A stretch of 64,000 bases of DNA from Corynebacterium sp. 74A (GCF_008930665.1 NZ_PQMG01000004.1:62001-126000); one strand, 5' to 3'; positions 9,017 to 17,367 are shown, counted from the first letter of the stretch. Notes: generated from the sequence alone by a model not told the origin. Made by a program: numbers and translations.

Positions 9017-10702
9017 CTAGTGCCTCACTCCCTGATAACCGCCGACCCCCACCGAGTCGTCCAACACCCTCTGCGCATGAGAAGCCCCGGCCGTGGACGA
9101 CCGTGCCACAGACGCAGCACCACGAAGCCCCTGGCCAGCCCCTGAAAGACCCGCAGCACCAACTCGCTCTGCAACCGAAATACCACGCCCAACGCCTCGC
9201 CCAGCTCCCGTAGCCGCCTGCCTTGACACACCCAATGCGCCAGCCATGCCAGACGATCGAGGTTGCTGAGTAGGACGGCCCCCACCGCCTCGAGCACCAG
9301 CGGAAACAGCACCACCGCCTGTAGCCCCAGACGCCCCTGCAGGCACAGAAGCAGAGGAGCCACCAGCCGAAGCCCCCGAAGAGCCCGCAGGCACAGAAGC
9401 AGACGCACTCGTACCCCCACTACCGGCACCACGAGACGTCGACGCCACCGGAGCACCCCCCACAACCGACTGAGAAGCCCCTCCCCCAGCCGCAGCAGGT
9501 GCTGCCTTCGCAGCCGAACCCGCTAACATCGCAGCACCACCACTAGCCATCATGGCCGTAGCCCCCAGTGCTCCCGACACACCAGCCCCAGCCGCAGACA
9601 CCAACGGTGCAGCACCACCGCCACCCACCGACTGAGTCATCGGCGCGATAATGCGGACCAGAGCAGGAGCACAAAACCCAGCTAAAGCAATCATGAGCAC
9701 GTTCACCGCGGCGGCGATGACATCGCCCTCCGACGGAGTGGCAGCATTCCACATCACCACCGCATACAACAAAGCAGCAATAGGCTTATAAACCACAGCA
9801 GCAATCATGTAGCTCATCAACGAGCTCAACATCCCACGCCCAGTCTCCGAGAAGCTGGCCGCCGCCGCCAGCGGCGTCAAACCCACAACAATCGGCAAAA
9901 CAAGGGTGCGCACCACCAAAGCAATGATCTGCATGATCCCGCCCAAAAGCGAGACAATTGCCAACAGCATGATGATCACTGGCCCAGCCATAGACTCATC
10001 CAGCGAGGCCATATCCACGACCTGCCCCGGATCCTGCACACCGAAGCTATCCATAATCTCGTTCGCCAGAATGTCAGTAGCAATCAACGCGCCAGGCACT
10101 GCAGCGACCACACCAAAGCTGAACACGATGTACTTCACCACCACCCCAGCGGTTTCTTCCACACCATCCTGCAGACCCATACGACGCGATGCAGCGATAC
10201 GGTAACCACCGATAACGAAGCTAGCGATCAACGCTAGACCCGCTAATCCCGCGACGATATTCTTCACACCCTGAATACTCGCGTCGATCGACCGTGTCTG
10301 CACCGTGGAAAAATCAAACCAGAACGTCATCACCATTTGCAGCGTCTGAGTATTGCCTTCCATCAAAGCCTTAACGAAATCCCCGATAGGATCACCCCAA
10401 AACTTCGAAGCGGCCGCCCCCGCAGCAGTAGCAGCAGCCGCACCAGGATGCTCAGACGAAGCCTTGTCCATACAAAACGCTTGTTTTACCGGTTTTGAAA
10501 CATTCTCAGGAACCCCGCTTACGGCACGATTCAACCACCCTTTAGTGAAATCATGGTTCTCTAAACATTCTTCGTAAGCAGCCTCATAAGCGTTTTTGTC
10601 ATCGAGATCCTGCCCGTACGCGGGCGATGCGAACAGACAGGACATCAACAGAACAAGCGCTATGACGATCCGTTTTTTCGCTAGTATCGCCATTTGTCCC
10701 AA
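9017..10702 (-). CDS. TrbL/VirB6-like polytopic conjugation channel protein
   Basis: A 561-residue membrane protein with a signal-like N-terminus ending near SPAYGQ, then a region with two Cys (ECLENHD, AFCMDK). A block of about six to seven membrane helices follows (roughly residues 140-350). The tail of about 190 residues is rich in Gly, Ala and Ser and ends with basic residues. This is the layout of TrbL/VirB6 proteins and of the SCO6881-type partners of SCO6880. It would form part of the DNA-transfer channel. The start overlaps the stop of the preceding gene; an ATG three codons downstream (10693) is an alternative. Confidence 0.75.
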   Translation of the reverse strand: MGQMAILAKKRIVIALVLLMSCLFASPAYGQDLDDKNAYEAAYEECLENHDFTKGWLNRAVSGVPENVSKPVKQAFCMDKASSEHPGAAAATAAGAAASKFWGDPIGDFVKALMEGNTQTLQMVMTFWFDFSTVQTRSIDASIQGVKNIVAGLAGLALIASFVIGGYRIAASRRMGLQDGVEETAGVVVKYIVFSFGVVAAVPGALIATDILANEIMDSFGVQDPGQVVDMASLDESMAGPVIIMLLAIVSLLGGIMQIIALVVRTLVLPIVVGLTPLAAAASFSETGRGMLSSLMSYMIAAVVYKPIAALLYAVVMWNAATPSEGDVIAAAVNVLMIALAGFCAPALVRIIAPMTQSVGGGGAAPLVSAAGAGVSGALGATAMMASGGAAMLAGSAAKAAPAAAGGGASQSVVGGAPVASTSRGAGSGGTSASASVPAGSSGASAGGSSASVPAGASGATGGGAVSAGARGGGGRPTQQPRSSGMAGALGVSRQAATGAGRGVGRGISVAERVGAAGLSGAGQGLRGAASVARSSTAGASHAQRVLDDSVGVGGYQGVRH

Positions 10703-11457
10703 CCATCTATGTCACTGATTTGTTCACCAATATGTTCGAGCGAACTGGCTTGATACACCCAGTCACCATCGCGCCAGAGCATCGTGAAACGGTGGATATC
10801 CCACCTAGGCTCTTCGAGTTTTCCGTGCTCGTCACCAGCCATCTTGTGGGCCATCTCCACTACAGCGAAGTTATCCTTGCAGCTGAGTACCCGTACCGCT
10901 TCTGGTACCAAGGCGTCAAAGAACAAATCCCACCCCTCTGTAGAGGTATCGCGCACTTCCTCACCAAGGCCTTCCCATTCCGAACCACCACTGAAGTCCA
11001 CGTGCTCAGCTGCGGCGGCACCCAGCTCATAGTCACCGAACATCAGCATCCGGTAGTTCCATCCAGCCAGAGCCGCGCCTGTCACATTGTTGGCATAGCC
11101 CACTGGGATTCCGTTTTCGATACGCGCTGGACCATTACCGTTTGACCACATGGCCTGGCCACCGTAGGAGGTTTGAATCATCACATCGGGCTGGATGGTG
11201 CAGCGGTCCTCGACTGGCTTCAACTCCCCCAGAGGCTGCCCAGTCTCGCCGTTAGTGATGACCTGTCGCCCCCAGATATCACTGGTGACTTCATCTTGCC
11301 GAGCAGCCTCAGTCTCACTGCTAGCCGTAGCAGTAGTTTCTTGCACCTGGTTACTGTCGTCCTTGCCGCCACGGGTGGTCGCCACCACGACTACGACAAG
11401 CACTACTACGAGCAGGGCAATACCCGAGACCACAGTGAACTGCGCTTTTTTACTCAT
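10681..11457 (-). CDS. Single-pass membrane protein of the transfer operon, related to the adjacent lipoprotein
   Basis: A 258-residue protein with one membrane helix (about residues 7-27), a Thr/Ser/Glu linker and an extracytoplasmic domain of about 190 residues. The segment GIPVGYANNVTGAALAGWN resembles a segment in the adjacent lipoprotein (PHGWDESPQGAVLAAINAQ), so the two are probably related in fold; both look like the DUF8175 group found in actinobacterial conjugation clusters. A role as an envelope-spanning part of the secretion channel is inferred from position. The start overlaps the end of the lipoprotein gene by eight bases. Confidence 0.6.
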   Translation of the reverse strand: MSKKAQFTVVSGIALLVVVLVVVVVATTRGGKDDSNQVQETTATASSETEAARQDEVTSDIWGRQVITNGETGQPLGELKPVEDRCTIQPDVMIQTSYGGQAMWSNGNGPARIENGIPVGYANNVTGAALAGWNYRMLMFGDYELGAAAAEHVDFSGGSEWEGLGEEVRDTSTEGWDLFFDALVPEAVRVLSCKDNFAVVEMAHKMAGDEHGKLEEPRWDIHRFTMLWRDGDWVYQASSLEHIGEQISDIDGWDKWRY

Positions 11458-12073
11458 CAGGAGAGAACCTCACAAAATCATCGAACTGCTCATCGGTGAT
11501 TGCTTGTAGATCTGGTTCCTCCCCTTGAACGGGCAGAACAACACGCCAGTCCCCACTCGAACGGTCAAGTTGAACTGGATATCCCAAAAGGCCCTGCGAG
11601 GGATAGTCAGCGGCGAGAACCACCACGGCCTTTTCACCGGAAAACTCCGAGAAACGAAAACCCTTAAATACCGGCGGGTTATCCACCTGTCCGTCGATAT
11701 CCATCAACGAGCGCGCCTGCACCCACTGATCACGCCCCTGACCGTCGGCAAGCATGTGCCTCGACACCTCTGGCCAAGTCTGTTCCCCTGCCGTAGCCAT
11801 ATAGGTCTGCGCATTAATCGCAGCCAGCACGGCCCCTTGAGGCGACTCATCCCATCCATGCGGCACTGGATCAACCTTCTCCGGACCCTGATCTGCCTCA
11901 GGGACCGCAATTCCTCTTGTAGCCTCGCTCGACCAGCGCGCCGACGCGGGGGCCACCTTCGTATCGAACTCCGAGGCAGCCACTCCCTCATCACTGCCTG
12001 CACACCCGCCGAGCAACAACGCCGTGGCAACTGCACACACAGCCCACTTCGCACCGGCTTTACCAATACCCAT
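11450..12073 (-). CDS. Transfer-operon lipoprotein
   Basis: A 207-residue lipoprotein: a basic N-terminus, a hydrophobic stretch and the lipobox LLGGC at about residues 20-24, then a soluble domain. The start at 12073 (MGIGKAG) gives a normal lipoprotein signal, while the longer frame from 12097 adds eight residues. It contains the GW-D-SPQGAVLAAINAQ segment shared with the next gene's product. Lipoproteins of type IV systems (VirB7-like) often stabilise the outer part of the channel; whether that applies here is inference. Confidence 0.65.
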   Translation of the reverse strand: MGIGKAGAKWAVCAVATALLLGGCAGSDEGVAASEFDTKVAPASARWSSEATRGIAVPEADQGPEKVDPVPHGWDESPQGAVLAAINAQTYMATAGEQTWPEVSRHMLADGQGRDQWVQARSLMDIDGQVDNPPVFKGFRFSEFSGEKAVVVLAADYPSQGLLGYPVQLDRSSGDWRVVLPVQGEEPDLQAITDEQFDDFVRFSPDE

Positions 12074-12120
12074 TTCCAATACTCCTATCTTTGTCATCGT
12101 TCAGTCTTAGGTTTTTATGT

Positions 12121-12152
12121 GTCCCAGCCCCCTACACAGCAGGGACTGGGAC
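12121..12152. other. Intercistronic stem-loop between the small membrane-protein gene and the lipoprotein gene
   Basis: Arms GTCCCAG (12121-12127) and CTGGGAC (12146-12152) pair perfectly. Inner arms CCCT and AGGG extend the stem beneath a seven-base loop. No T-tract follows on the minus strand, so this is not a standard terminator for the operon. It may be an RNA processing or stability element that sets different transcript levels for the small pilin-like genes upstream and the channel genes downstream. Confidence 0.5.
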
Positions 12153-12160
12153 TTATGGGT

Positions 12161-12433
12161 CTACACAAACCACTTCGCGAGAGTGACCGCCGAGGTCATG
12201 ACGAGCACTCCTAGAGCCAAGCGAAATGCACGAACACTCGGAGACGTCGCGCTCACTGGCTCACCGCGGTCACGGTCCATCGCCAGCATCGCGCCGAAAA
12301 TGATCACCGCTGCCACAGAGCCAGCAAGCGTGACATACAGTGTCATCTCCAGCCAGCGCCATACCTCTTGCGTGATCTCTTGCGGAAGAGACCAAGGAGA
12401 AGACGGCGGCCGTGCCATGACGCGAGCACTCAC
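12161..12433 (-). CDS. Small two-helix membrane protein of the transfer operon
   Basis: A 90-residue protein with two hydrophobic helices (about residues 31-50 and 69-87) separated by a charged loop. The start overlaps the stop of the 100-residue pilin-like gene. Size and position suit a VirB3- or VirB2-like inner-membrane subunit of a type IV secretion system, but nothing in the sequence distinguishes these. The start could also be the Met at residue 6. Confidence 0.6.
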   Translation of the reverse strand: MSARVMARPPSSPWSLPQEITQEVWRWLEMTLYVTLAGSVAAVIIFGAMLAMDRDRGEPVSATSPSVRAFRLALGVLVMTSAVTLAKWFV

Positions 12434-12729
12434 AGAAACGCCGCAATGAGACCCGAGGCTCCACCGATCAAGGTCGCACCGATACCAATGCGCAGAGCCA
12501 TTCCTGTTGCCTCCTCGCTCGTGCCCTCACGACGCGACAACGCCATCGATGCGCCCGCCACAATCACTCCGATGATCGCAACGCCGATTCCGATGTACTG
12601 CGCAAAATTCAAACCGCGATCGAATTTCGTTCCGAAATCCCCTGGAGCTTGAGGATTCAGATTCTCTCCCGGCATCTGAGCCAATACGACATTCGCCATG
12701 TCGTAAGCAGCTACTAAATGTTCAATCAT
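12430..12729 (-). CDS. VirB2/TrbC-like pilin candidate
   Basis: A 99-residue protein with a soluble N-terminus and two C-terminal membrane helices (about residues 43-63 and 78-97), the topology of VirB2/TrbC pilins and their Gram-positive counterparts. The ATG at 12729 is chosen for the purine-rich AGAGAAAG about ten bases upstream; a GTG three codons earlier is an alternative. There is no canonical pilin signal sequence. The assignment is by topology and operon position only. Confidence 0.6.
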   Translation of the reverse strand: MIEHLVAAYDMANVVLAQMPGENLNPQAPGDFGTKFDRGLNFAQYIGIGVAIIGVIVAGASMALSRREGTSEEATGMALRIGIGATLIGGASGLIAAFL

Positions 12730-12743
12730 GGTGACCACTTTCT

Positions 12744-13379
12744 CTAGCCCTGCTGGGCCATCTCGTACGCCTCCAACGCGGAGGCGAATAATTCTTCTGC
12801 CACCGTCACCACCGGCGGTGGCGGTGCTTGCGTCGCTGTCAACGACTTTTTCTTTCCCAGCTTGGTCCGAGAGCTCTCAGCAAGCTCCATACCAGGTCTC
12901 CACTCCGCAAGAGCCTCGGTCTCACTCAGCCGGAAATCCTCGATATACGGAACAGTCCACACACGAAAATGCTCCTCGATCACACGGATCTTGCGCTCCA
13001 GCTGCTTAGGCGTTTTACCGGGCGCATCCGCGACAACCACAATGCCGATAAGGAAAACATCACCAGCTTTGCCAGCCCGAGCTTGAAGAGCCGCCTGGTG
13101 TGCTCGCTCCAGTCCCTGCTGAGTCGATCGACACACCACAACGCAGTACGGGTTCTCTTCCCCAGCAGGCCACACTTTGCCTGCATCACCCATAGGAGCC
13201 ATAGCGGCGGCAAGAGTAGATACCCCTGCCCCACCATGAGCGCCCACCAGCCACACCGCAGGAGCCGGTTCGCTACTTGCAACGTCATGCAAAGACTCCG
13301 CAGCGACCGGCAGCATTGCCCCGTCTCGCAAGTAGACCTTCCTGAAATCATCAGCTCCAGCGATAGCGACCGCTCCCAT
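12744..13379 (-). CDS. P-loop-like protein with degenerate Walker A (DUF6668-type)
   Basis: A 211-residue protein resembling ParA/MinD-type ATPases. The P-loop position reads GAHGGAGVSTLA, so the deviant-Walker lysine and the lysine before S/T are both missing. A beta strand (CVVVCRSTQQG) and a further hydrophobic strand (DVFLIGIVVVADAP) follow as in the ParA fold. The start at 13379 has GGAGG upstream. It matches the DUF6668 type found in actinobacterial elements. It may be a structural relative of ATPases that positions the transfer machine; ATP hydrolysis should not be assumed. Confidence 0.65.
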   Translation of the reverse strand: MGAVAIAGADDFRKVYLRDGAMLPVAAESLHDVASSEPAPAVWLVGAHGGAGVSTLAAAMAPMGDAGKVWPAGEENPYCVVVCRSTQQGLERAHQAALQARAGKAGDVFLIGIVVVADAPGKTPKQLERKIRVIEEHFRVWTVPYIEDFRLSETEALAEWRPGMELAESSRTKLGKKKSLTATQAPPPPVVTVAEELFASALEAYEMAQQG

Positions 13380-13386
13380 GCTCGTC

Positions 13387-15270
13387 CTAGCCTCCAATCA
13401 TCGACAGCGCCGAATTCACAGCGCCGGAGTCAAACAACGTTGCAGCTTGAGCAGTAGCACCGCCAAGATCAGGCACCGTGCTACCAGACGCATCCCCGAC
13501 AGCGGCACGCACCCAATCCGCCGCAAAATCTGTCGCCGAACGCCCGTCATTGGTTACCGGTGTCGTCTGGTAAGCCCCAGAACCGATCGACTTCCACGTC
13601 GCGGCCTGCGTCGCGATCTCGGCCACCTGGGCATCCCCCAAACCCGCAGCTTTGATCTCATCGAACACCCGCAAAGCAACACCAGTAGCAGTCACCGGAG
13701 TGATGATCTTCAACGACGCCGCCGCGAGCTTCGCCGCAACCACCGGCACAGCCGCAACCGGATCTGCTGCACCAGCAGCAGCAATCTGCGCGAGATTCGT
13801 CGGAGTAACTACCTCTTTCGCAAACGTGACACCCGCCGCAAGCGCCATACCACCAAGCTGGAGACCAGACTGCACCAGTCGTTGACCCATGTCACCAAGG
13901 TCATGCGAACGGTCCGTTTCATTAGCGATACGCGCAATCATCGTTTGATCCGTGCTCTCAGCACGAGCAATCTCAAAGCCGTTAGGACCAAAGCTCAAAT
14001 CATCTGCCAAGCTCTCCACCCCGCCGAGAACCACAGCCGGGCCAAGAGTATCCGCCACCGCCATCAGAGAACGCTGAGGATCATTCAGATCGATATTCCC
14101 TGCCGAAGCCGCGATGATCTTACGCAGCGGAGAGCTCGCCGGAATCGCACAGGTGGAATCACCCTCCATACAAAACGACATGACACGATCGTTCAAAGCA
14201 CCAAACCCAGACGAAACCGGGCCAACGCTTCCGCCAGAGTTAGCAGCGTTAGTCAACGTCGCTACACCCGCCCCCTCGGGCGCGGTCAGCGATTCATTGA
14301 CTTCGAGACCATCATCTAGCTTCGAAGTATTCTCTCCACTGGTCCCCGGAGCAGCAGCAGGAGACGCCCCGCCTCCAGCCACCAAAGGCTGATCCTCACC
14401 ACGAGTTGGATCTGAGAAAAGAGCCACACCAGCTACTCGATCAGCCGGGAAACTCGAGGACCCCGAACCAATCTGCTTCGCAACCTCGTTTCCAACCTGC
14501 GCGCCCTCCGAGTACCCCATCAACACAACGCGTGTACTAGGACACTGCTGATGAATCTCACCGAGGACACTGTTCACGCGGTCAACAGCGACACTGACAG
14601 CCTCCGAGTATTCAGCCCGCTCTTCGCCGTTCACACCCGGGATATACCCACCCGAATCATCAAAATTCACATAGATACGCCCAACCTTCTGAGCACTGTC
14701 ACCTGCATCTTGAGCAGAAGAAGGAGAAGAAGACACCGACGACTCCGCTGCTAACGTAGTCTGCCGAGAATTCTCGGCGGTTACTTCCTCCCCTTCCTCC
14801 GATGCCAAAGTCTCAGATTCAGATGCACTCTCACCCCATAGTGAATCACCAGCACGACTCAACGACGAGGAAGAGTCCTTCACTGCATCATCTGATCCAT
14901 CCTGCCCAGAGGTCCACAAGCTGTCGCTATCAAGACCACTGCCAGTCGAGGAACCACTCTCCTCGGTAGGCTCAACCGAGTCATCAGAAAGAAAAGCCCC
15001 AAACCCAGCGGATTTATCCTTCACATCACCGTCGTTCGAAGCCATCACTTTCTCCGACACGCCGGAGAAGAATCCAGTATCCGTGTCCGCATCAGCAACA
15101 GAATCGAAACTTGAGTTGATTAGGACCATCTGAATTGCAGGACACTGCTCGCTCGCAGCAACATCATTCTTTGATACCGTCACATCCGGCTCCGCCGCCG
15201 CCAGCGGCGTCACAGCTGTGACCAAGGCAGTCGCAGATAAGCTCGCGACCAGCGTTGAAAAAGCTCTCAT
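13387..15270 (-). CDS. Secreted cutinase-like alpha/beta-hydrolase in the conjugation operon
   Basis: A 627-residue exported protein with signal peptide about 1-26 (cleavage near PLAAAE). The cutinase landmarks are CPAIQMVLI (residue ~43), the nucleophile elbow GYSEG with Ser ~254, and CMEGDSTC with Asp ~371 between the paired cysteines. A Ser/Asp/Glu-rich insertion (about 60-195) and a long C-terminal extension of about 250 residues are not normal for cutinases. The usual ARGT oxyanion segment is replaced by INSS, and I see no histidine at the usual distance after the second Cys; the next candidate is in RSHDLGD. Corynebacterial and mycobacterial cutinase-like enzymes can act on mycolate esters, so a role at the mycomembrane during transfer is plausible; activity is uncertain. 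Confidence 0.75.
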   Translation of the reverse strand: MRAFSTLVASLSATALVTAVTPLAAAEPDVTVSKNDVAASEQCPAIQMVLINSSFDSVADADTDTGFFSGVSEKVMASNDGDVKDKSAGFGAFLSDDSVEPTEESGSSTGSGLDSDSLWTSGQDGSDDAVKDSSSSLSRAGDSLWGESASESETLASEEGEEVTAENSRQTTLAAESSVSSSPSSAQDAGDSAQKVGRIYVNFDDSGGYIPGVNGEERAEYSEAVSVAVDRVNSVLGEIHQQCPSTRVVLMGYSEGAQVGNEVAKQIGSGSSSFPADRVAGVALFSDPTRGEDQPLVAGGGASPAAAPGTSGENTSKLDDGLEVNESLTAPEGAGVATLTNAANSGGSVGPVSSGFGALNDRVMSFCMEGDSTCAIPASSPLRKIIAASAGNIDLNDPQRSLMAVADTLGPAVVLGGVESLADDLSFGPNGFEIARAESTDQTMIARIANETDRSHDLGDMGQRLVQSGLQLGGMALAAGVTFAKEVVTPTNLAQIAAAGAADPVAAVPVVAAKLAAASLKIITPVTATGVALRVFDEIKAAGLGDAQVAEIATQAATWKSIGSGAYQTTPVTNDGRSATDFAADWVRAAVGDASGSTVPDLGGATAQAATLFDSGAVNSALSMIGG

Positions 15271-15307
15271 ACTCTTTACGCCTTACTTAAATTCCAAGCC
15301 CCGCCCG

Positions 15308-16084
15308 CTAGGGCTGGGCATCTATTTTCTTGATCCGCCACTGCGAGGACCCTGGGACTTTCTCGCCAGCGACTCTCTGACGGAAGGTAGTGACCTCACC
15401 GTCCGGCGAAGTCACCTCCAAATCGATATCGACCACCCCATCAACCTCCGGCTGCATAACCACGCACCACGAAGTGTCATCAGGGGCAGCCTCGGGCAGA
15501 ACTTCTTCCCACTCAGTAGCCGCAAGCCCAGAATTCGCAGACACGGTCGCCAAAAGCGCATCAACATCACGCTCGTAATAGGCAGTCTCGAAAGCAACGA
15601 TCGTCTCCCGCAGTCCCTCACGAGACGCCTTAACAACCGTGCCCTCCTCACCTGAAGAGCACTGGCCCGCATACCCCACCTCATCGGCGGTATCTAAGCT
15701 AGGTTGCGTCATCGAAGTCGCAGTGGGCGGAAGCTCAGTGTCACCACCACGAGTAGTCAGCGCTATCACCGAACCCACCACGGCCGCAGTACCTAATGAG
15801 AGTCCACCGATTACTAGAGCTAACGTTCTCAACGACGCCCAACGACGATCATGATCCGAAGTTTCCGTTTTGCGTTTCTTAGGCTTACCAGCCCGCTTCT
15901 TATCCTTTTTCGGAGGCAGTGCCCGTGGGGATACCGGCTCACCATCATCGGTGACTGGCCTCAGCGGTGTCGTCGATTCCGCATCCTCAGCCTTAGACCC
16001 CTCAACGGGATCACGATCGTCATCATGATCTTCAACGGCAGAGCTTTTACGCTTCGATGCCTGCTCAAGCCAGTTATCCCCCAT
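15308..16084 (-). CDS. Single-pass membrane protein with basic cytosolic head
   Basis: A 258-residue protein. The first ~85 residues are charged, with a Lys/Arg-rich stretch (PPKKDKKRAGKPKKRK). One membrane helix covers about 90-112, followed by an extracytoplasmic domain containing two Cys (GQCSSG and SWCVVM). The C-terminal domain (FETAYYERDVDALLATVS... SSQWRIKKIDA) resembles an NTF2-like fold of the VirB8/TcpC or SnoaL type. It lies between the secreted repeat protein and the cutinase-like gene and is probably another scaffold subunit of the secretion channel. Confidence 0.6.
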   Translation of the reverse strand: MGDNWLEQASKRKSSAVEDHDDDRDPVEGSKAEDAESTTPLRPVTDDGEPVSPRALPPKKDKKRAGKPKKRKTETSDHDRRWASLRTLALVIGGLSLGTAAVVGSVIALTTRGGDTELPPTATSMTQPSLDTADEVGYAGQCSSGEEGTVVKASREGLRETIVAFETAYYERDVDALLATVSANSGLAATEWEEVLPEAAPDDTSWCVVMQPEVDGVVDIDLEVTSPDGEVTTFRQRVAGEKVPGSSQWRIKKIDAQP

Positions 16085-16089
16085 GCGCG

Positions 16090-17148
16090 CTACACCTGCG
16101 AGCCTTCAGACGCGGTATCCACATCAAAGGAAGCGTCCACACTGACCCCAGCAACGTCCGCCTGCCCCGAACCAGGTGCAGCCGCAACAGCAGCATCGAA
16201 CGCCTGAGACCGCACCTGCTGATCAACACCAGCAGCCACGCTATTCAGTTCACGAACCTCCGCAGGGACCATCCCAGCGATGTGTCCAGTGATGCGGGCA
16301 ACTTCCGAATCAAAAGCCGCCCGCGCCTGAACAACCGGTTCAAAATCACGGCCACTTACAGCCACGTCAAAACCTTTGCCACGAACGTGCAGCGACTCAG
16401 CAGGAACATCGACCACCACAGAGCTATCCCCTACCTCGGCAGAGGCCTTCCGCACATTCCAATTCGGGTCAACGCTCACTTCAGCACGCCCCTGACCGGC
16501 AGCAGCCGCAGCCGAAACCTTTCCAGTCAACCCCACAGGCTTCTCAACAGCCTCAACAGGAGCAGGGGCAGGGGCAGCAACCTCGATCTCAGCCACATCC
16601 CCCTCGTCAGCGACAGCGGGGGCCTCAGGGTCAGTTACAGTCTCCTCGGAAACCTCCGTCACCGGAGCTACCGGCGCCGAAGGCTCAACAGCCGGTTGCG
16701 TCTCCTGAGCAACCGGCGCCACCCCCTCAGTCAGCTCAGTATTTTCCACCGACGGTGCTGGCGCTGCAGTCTCCGTGCCGGGCTGTGCCACCGGCTCAAC
16801 ATTCTCAGCCGACGGCTCCGGCACCTCAGTTTCAGTACCAGGCTGAACAGCGTCACTGTCGGCCTCGGCCTCCGGGGCCTCGGTTTCAGTGCCGGGCTGT
16901 GCCACCGGCTCAACATTCCCAGCCGACGGCTCCGGCACCTCAGTTTCAGTACCAGGCTGAACAGCGTCACTGTCGGCCTCGGCCTCCGGGGCCTCGGTTT
17001 CAGTGCCGGGCTGTGCCACCGAAGTCTCCGTACCCGGCTGAACAACAGGCTCAGAAGCAGCATCTTCCGCCATCGCTAGCGGCGCCCCCACAAACAGCCC
17101 GATTGTGATACCCGCTACCACTCCACTGACACGCTTAGGCATTTTCAT
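16090..17148 (-). CDS. Secreted or surface protein with PGTET tandem repeats, first gene of the transfer operon
   Basis: This 352-residue protein has a signal peptide (about 1-27, cleavage near AMAE). An extended acidic, Pro/Thr/Glu-rich region (about 35-175) built around repeated QPGTETE units follows, and then a C-terminal domain of about 150 residues (KVSAAAAAGQGRAEVSV...). Two 38-residue units are nearly identical at the DNA level. No cell-wall sorting motif is visible. The ATG at 17148 has GGAG about seven bases upstream. A surface, adhesion or mating-pair role is possible for a repeat-stalk protein at the head of a transfer operon, but this is inference. Confidence 0.65.
   Translation of the reverse strand: MKMPKRVSGVVAGITIGLFVGAPLAMAEDAASEPVVQPGTETSVAQPGTETEAPEAEADSDAVQPGTETEVPEPSAGNVEPVAQPGTETEAPEAEADSDAVQPGTETEVPEPSAENVEPVAQPGTETAAPAPSVENTELTEGVAPVAQETQPAVEPSAPVAPVTEVSEETVTDPEAPAVADEGDVAEIEVAAPAPAPVEAVEKPVGLTGKVSAAAAAGQGRAEVSVDPNWNVRKASAEVGDSSVVVDVPAESLHVRGKGFDVAVSGRDFEPVVQARAAFDSEVARITGHIAGMVPAEVRELNSVAAGVDQQVRSQAFDAAVAAAPGSGQADVAGVSVDASFDVDTASEGSQV
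16776..17021. repeat. Tandem 114-bp coding repeat
   Basis: Two head-to-tail copies of a 114-bp unit (about 16807-16920 and from 16921) are almost base-for-base identical and extend into flanking partial copies. Each unit encodes 38 residues with two QPGTETE motifs. The near identity at silent positions indicates a recent duplication. Because the unit length is a multiple of three, copy-number change would lengthen or shorten the protein without a frameshift. Confidence 0.85.
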
Positions 17149-17171
17149 CTACAAATCTCCATTTCATGAAA

Positions 17172-17271
17172 GGATGGAGACGGTCCGTACCGGCTATCCA
17201 GCCCATACAGACCATCCCCTGATAAGGGCCCCGCCCTCAGCGATGGACTGCAACCCCTGCTGAGGGCGGGG
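17172..17271 (-). promoter_or_regulatory. Structured leader of the transfer operon
   Basis: Between the WhiB gene and the operon start, the DNA can form a three-way junction. Outer arms are GGATGG (17172-17177) and CCATCC (17212-17217), enclosing two small hairpins, CGGT-CCGT-ACCG and GGCT-ATCC-AGCC. Further upstream is a perfect 13-bp stem (17229-17241 with 17259-17271). That hairpin is followed by TTTT only on the plus strand, so it would be a canonical terminator for plus-strand transcripts; on the minus strand it lacks a U-tract. The ribosome-binding GGAG follows at about 17157-17160. A regulatory RNA leader, an antisense block or part of an oriT are alternatives. Confidence 0.45.
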
Positions 17272-17367
17272 TTTTCACCGTCAAATGACGACGCTGTTAT
17301 TCAACGATCGATCTAAGAAACTATTAAGGCGACGCCCCCGATGGAGGGGACTCAACCGAACGATGTA

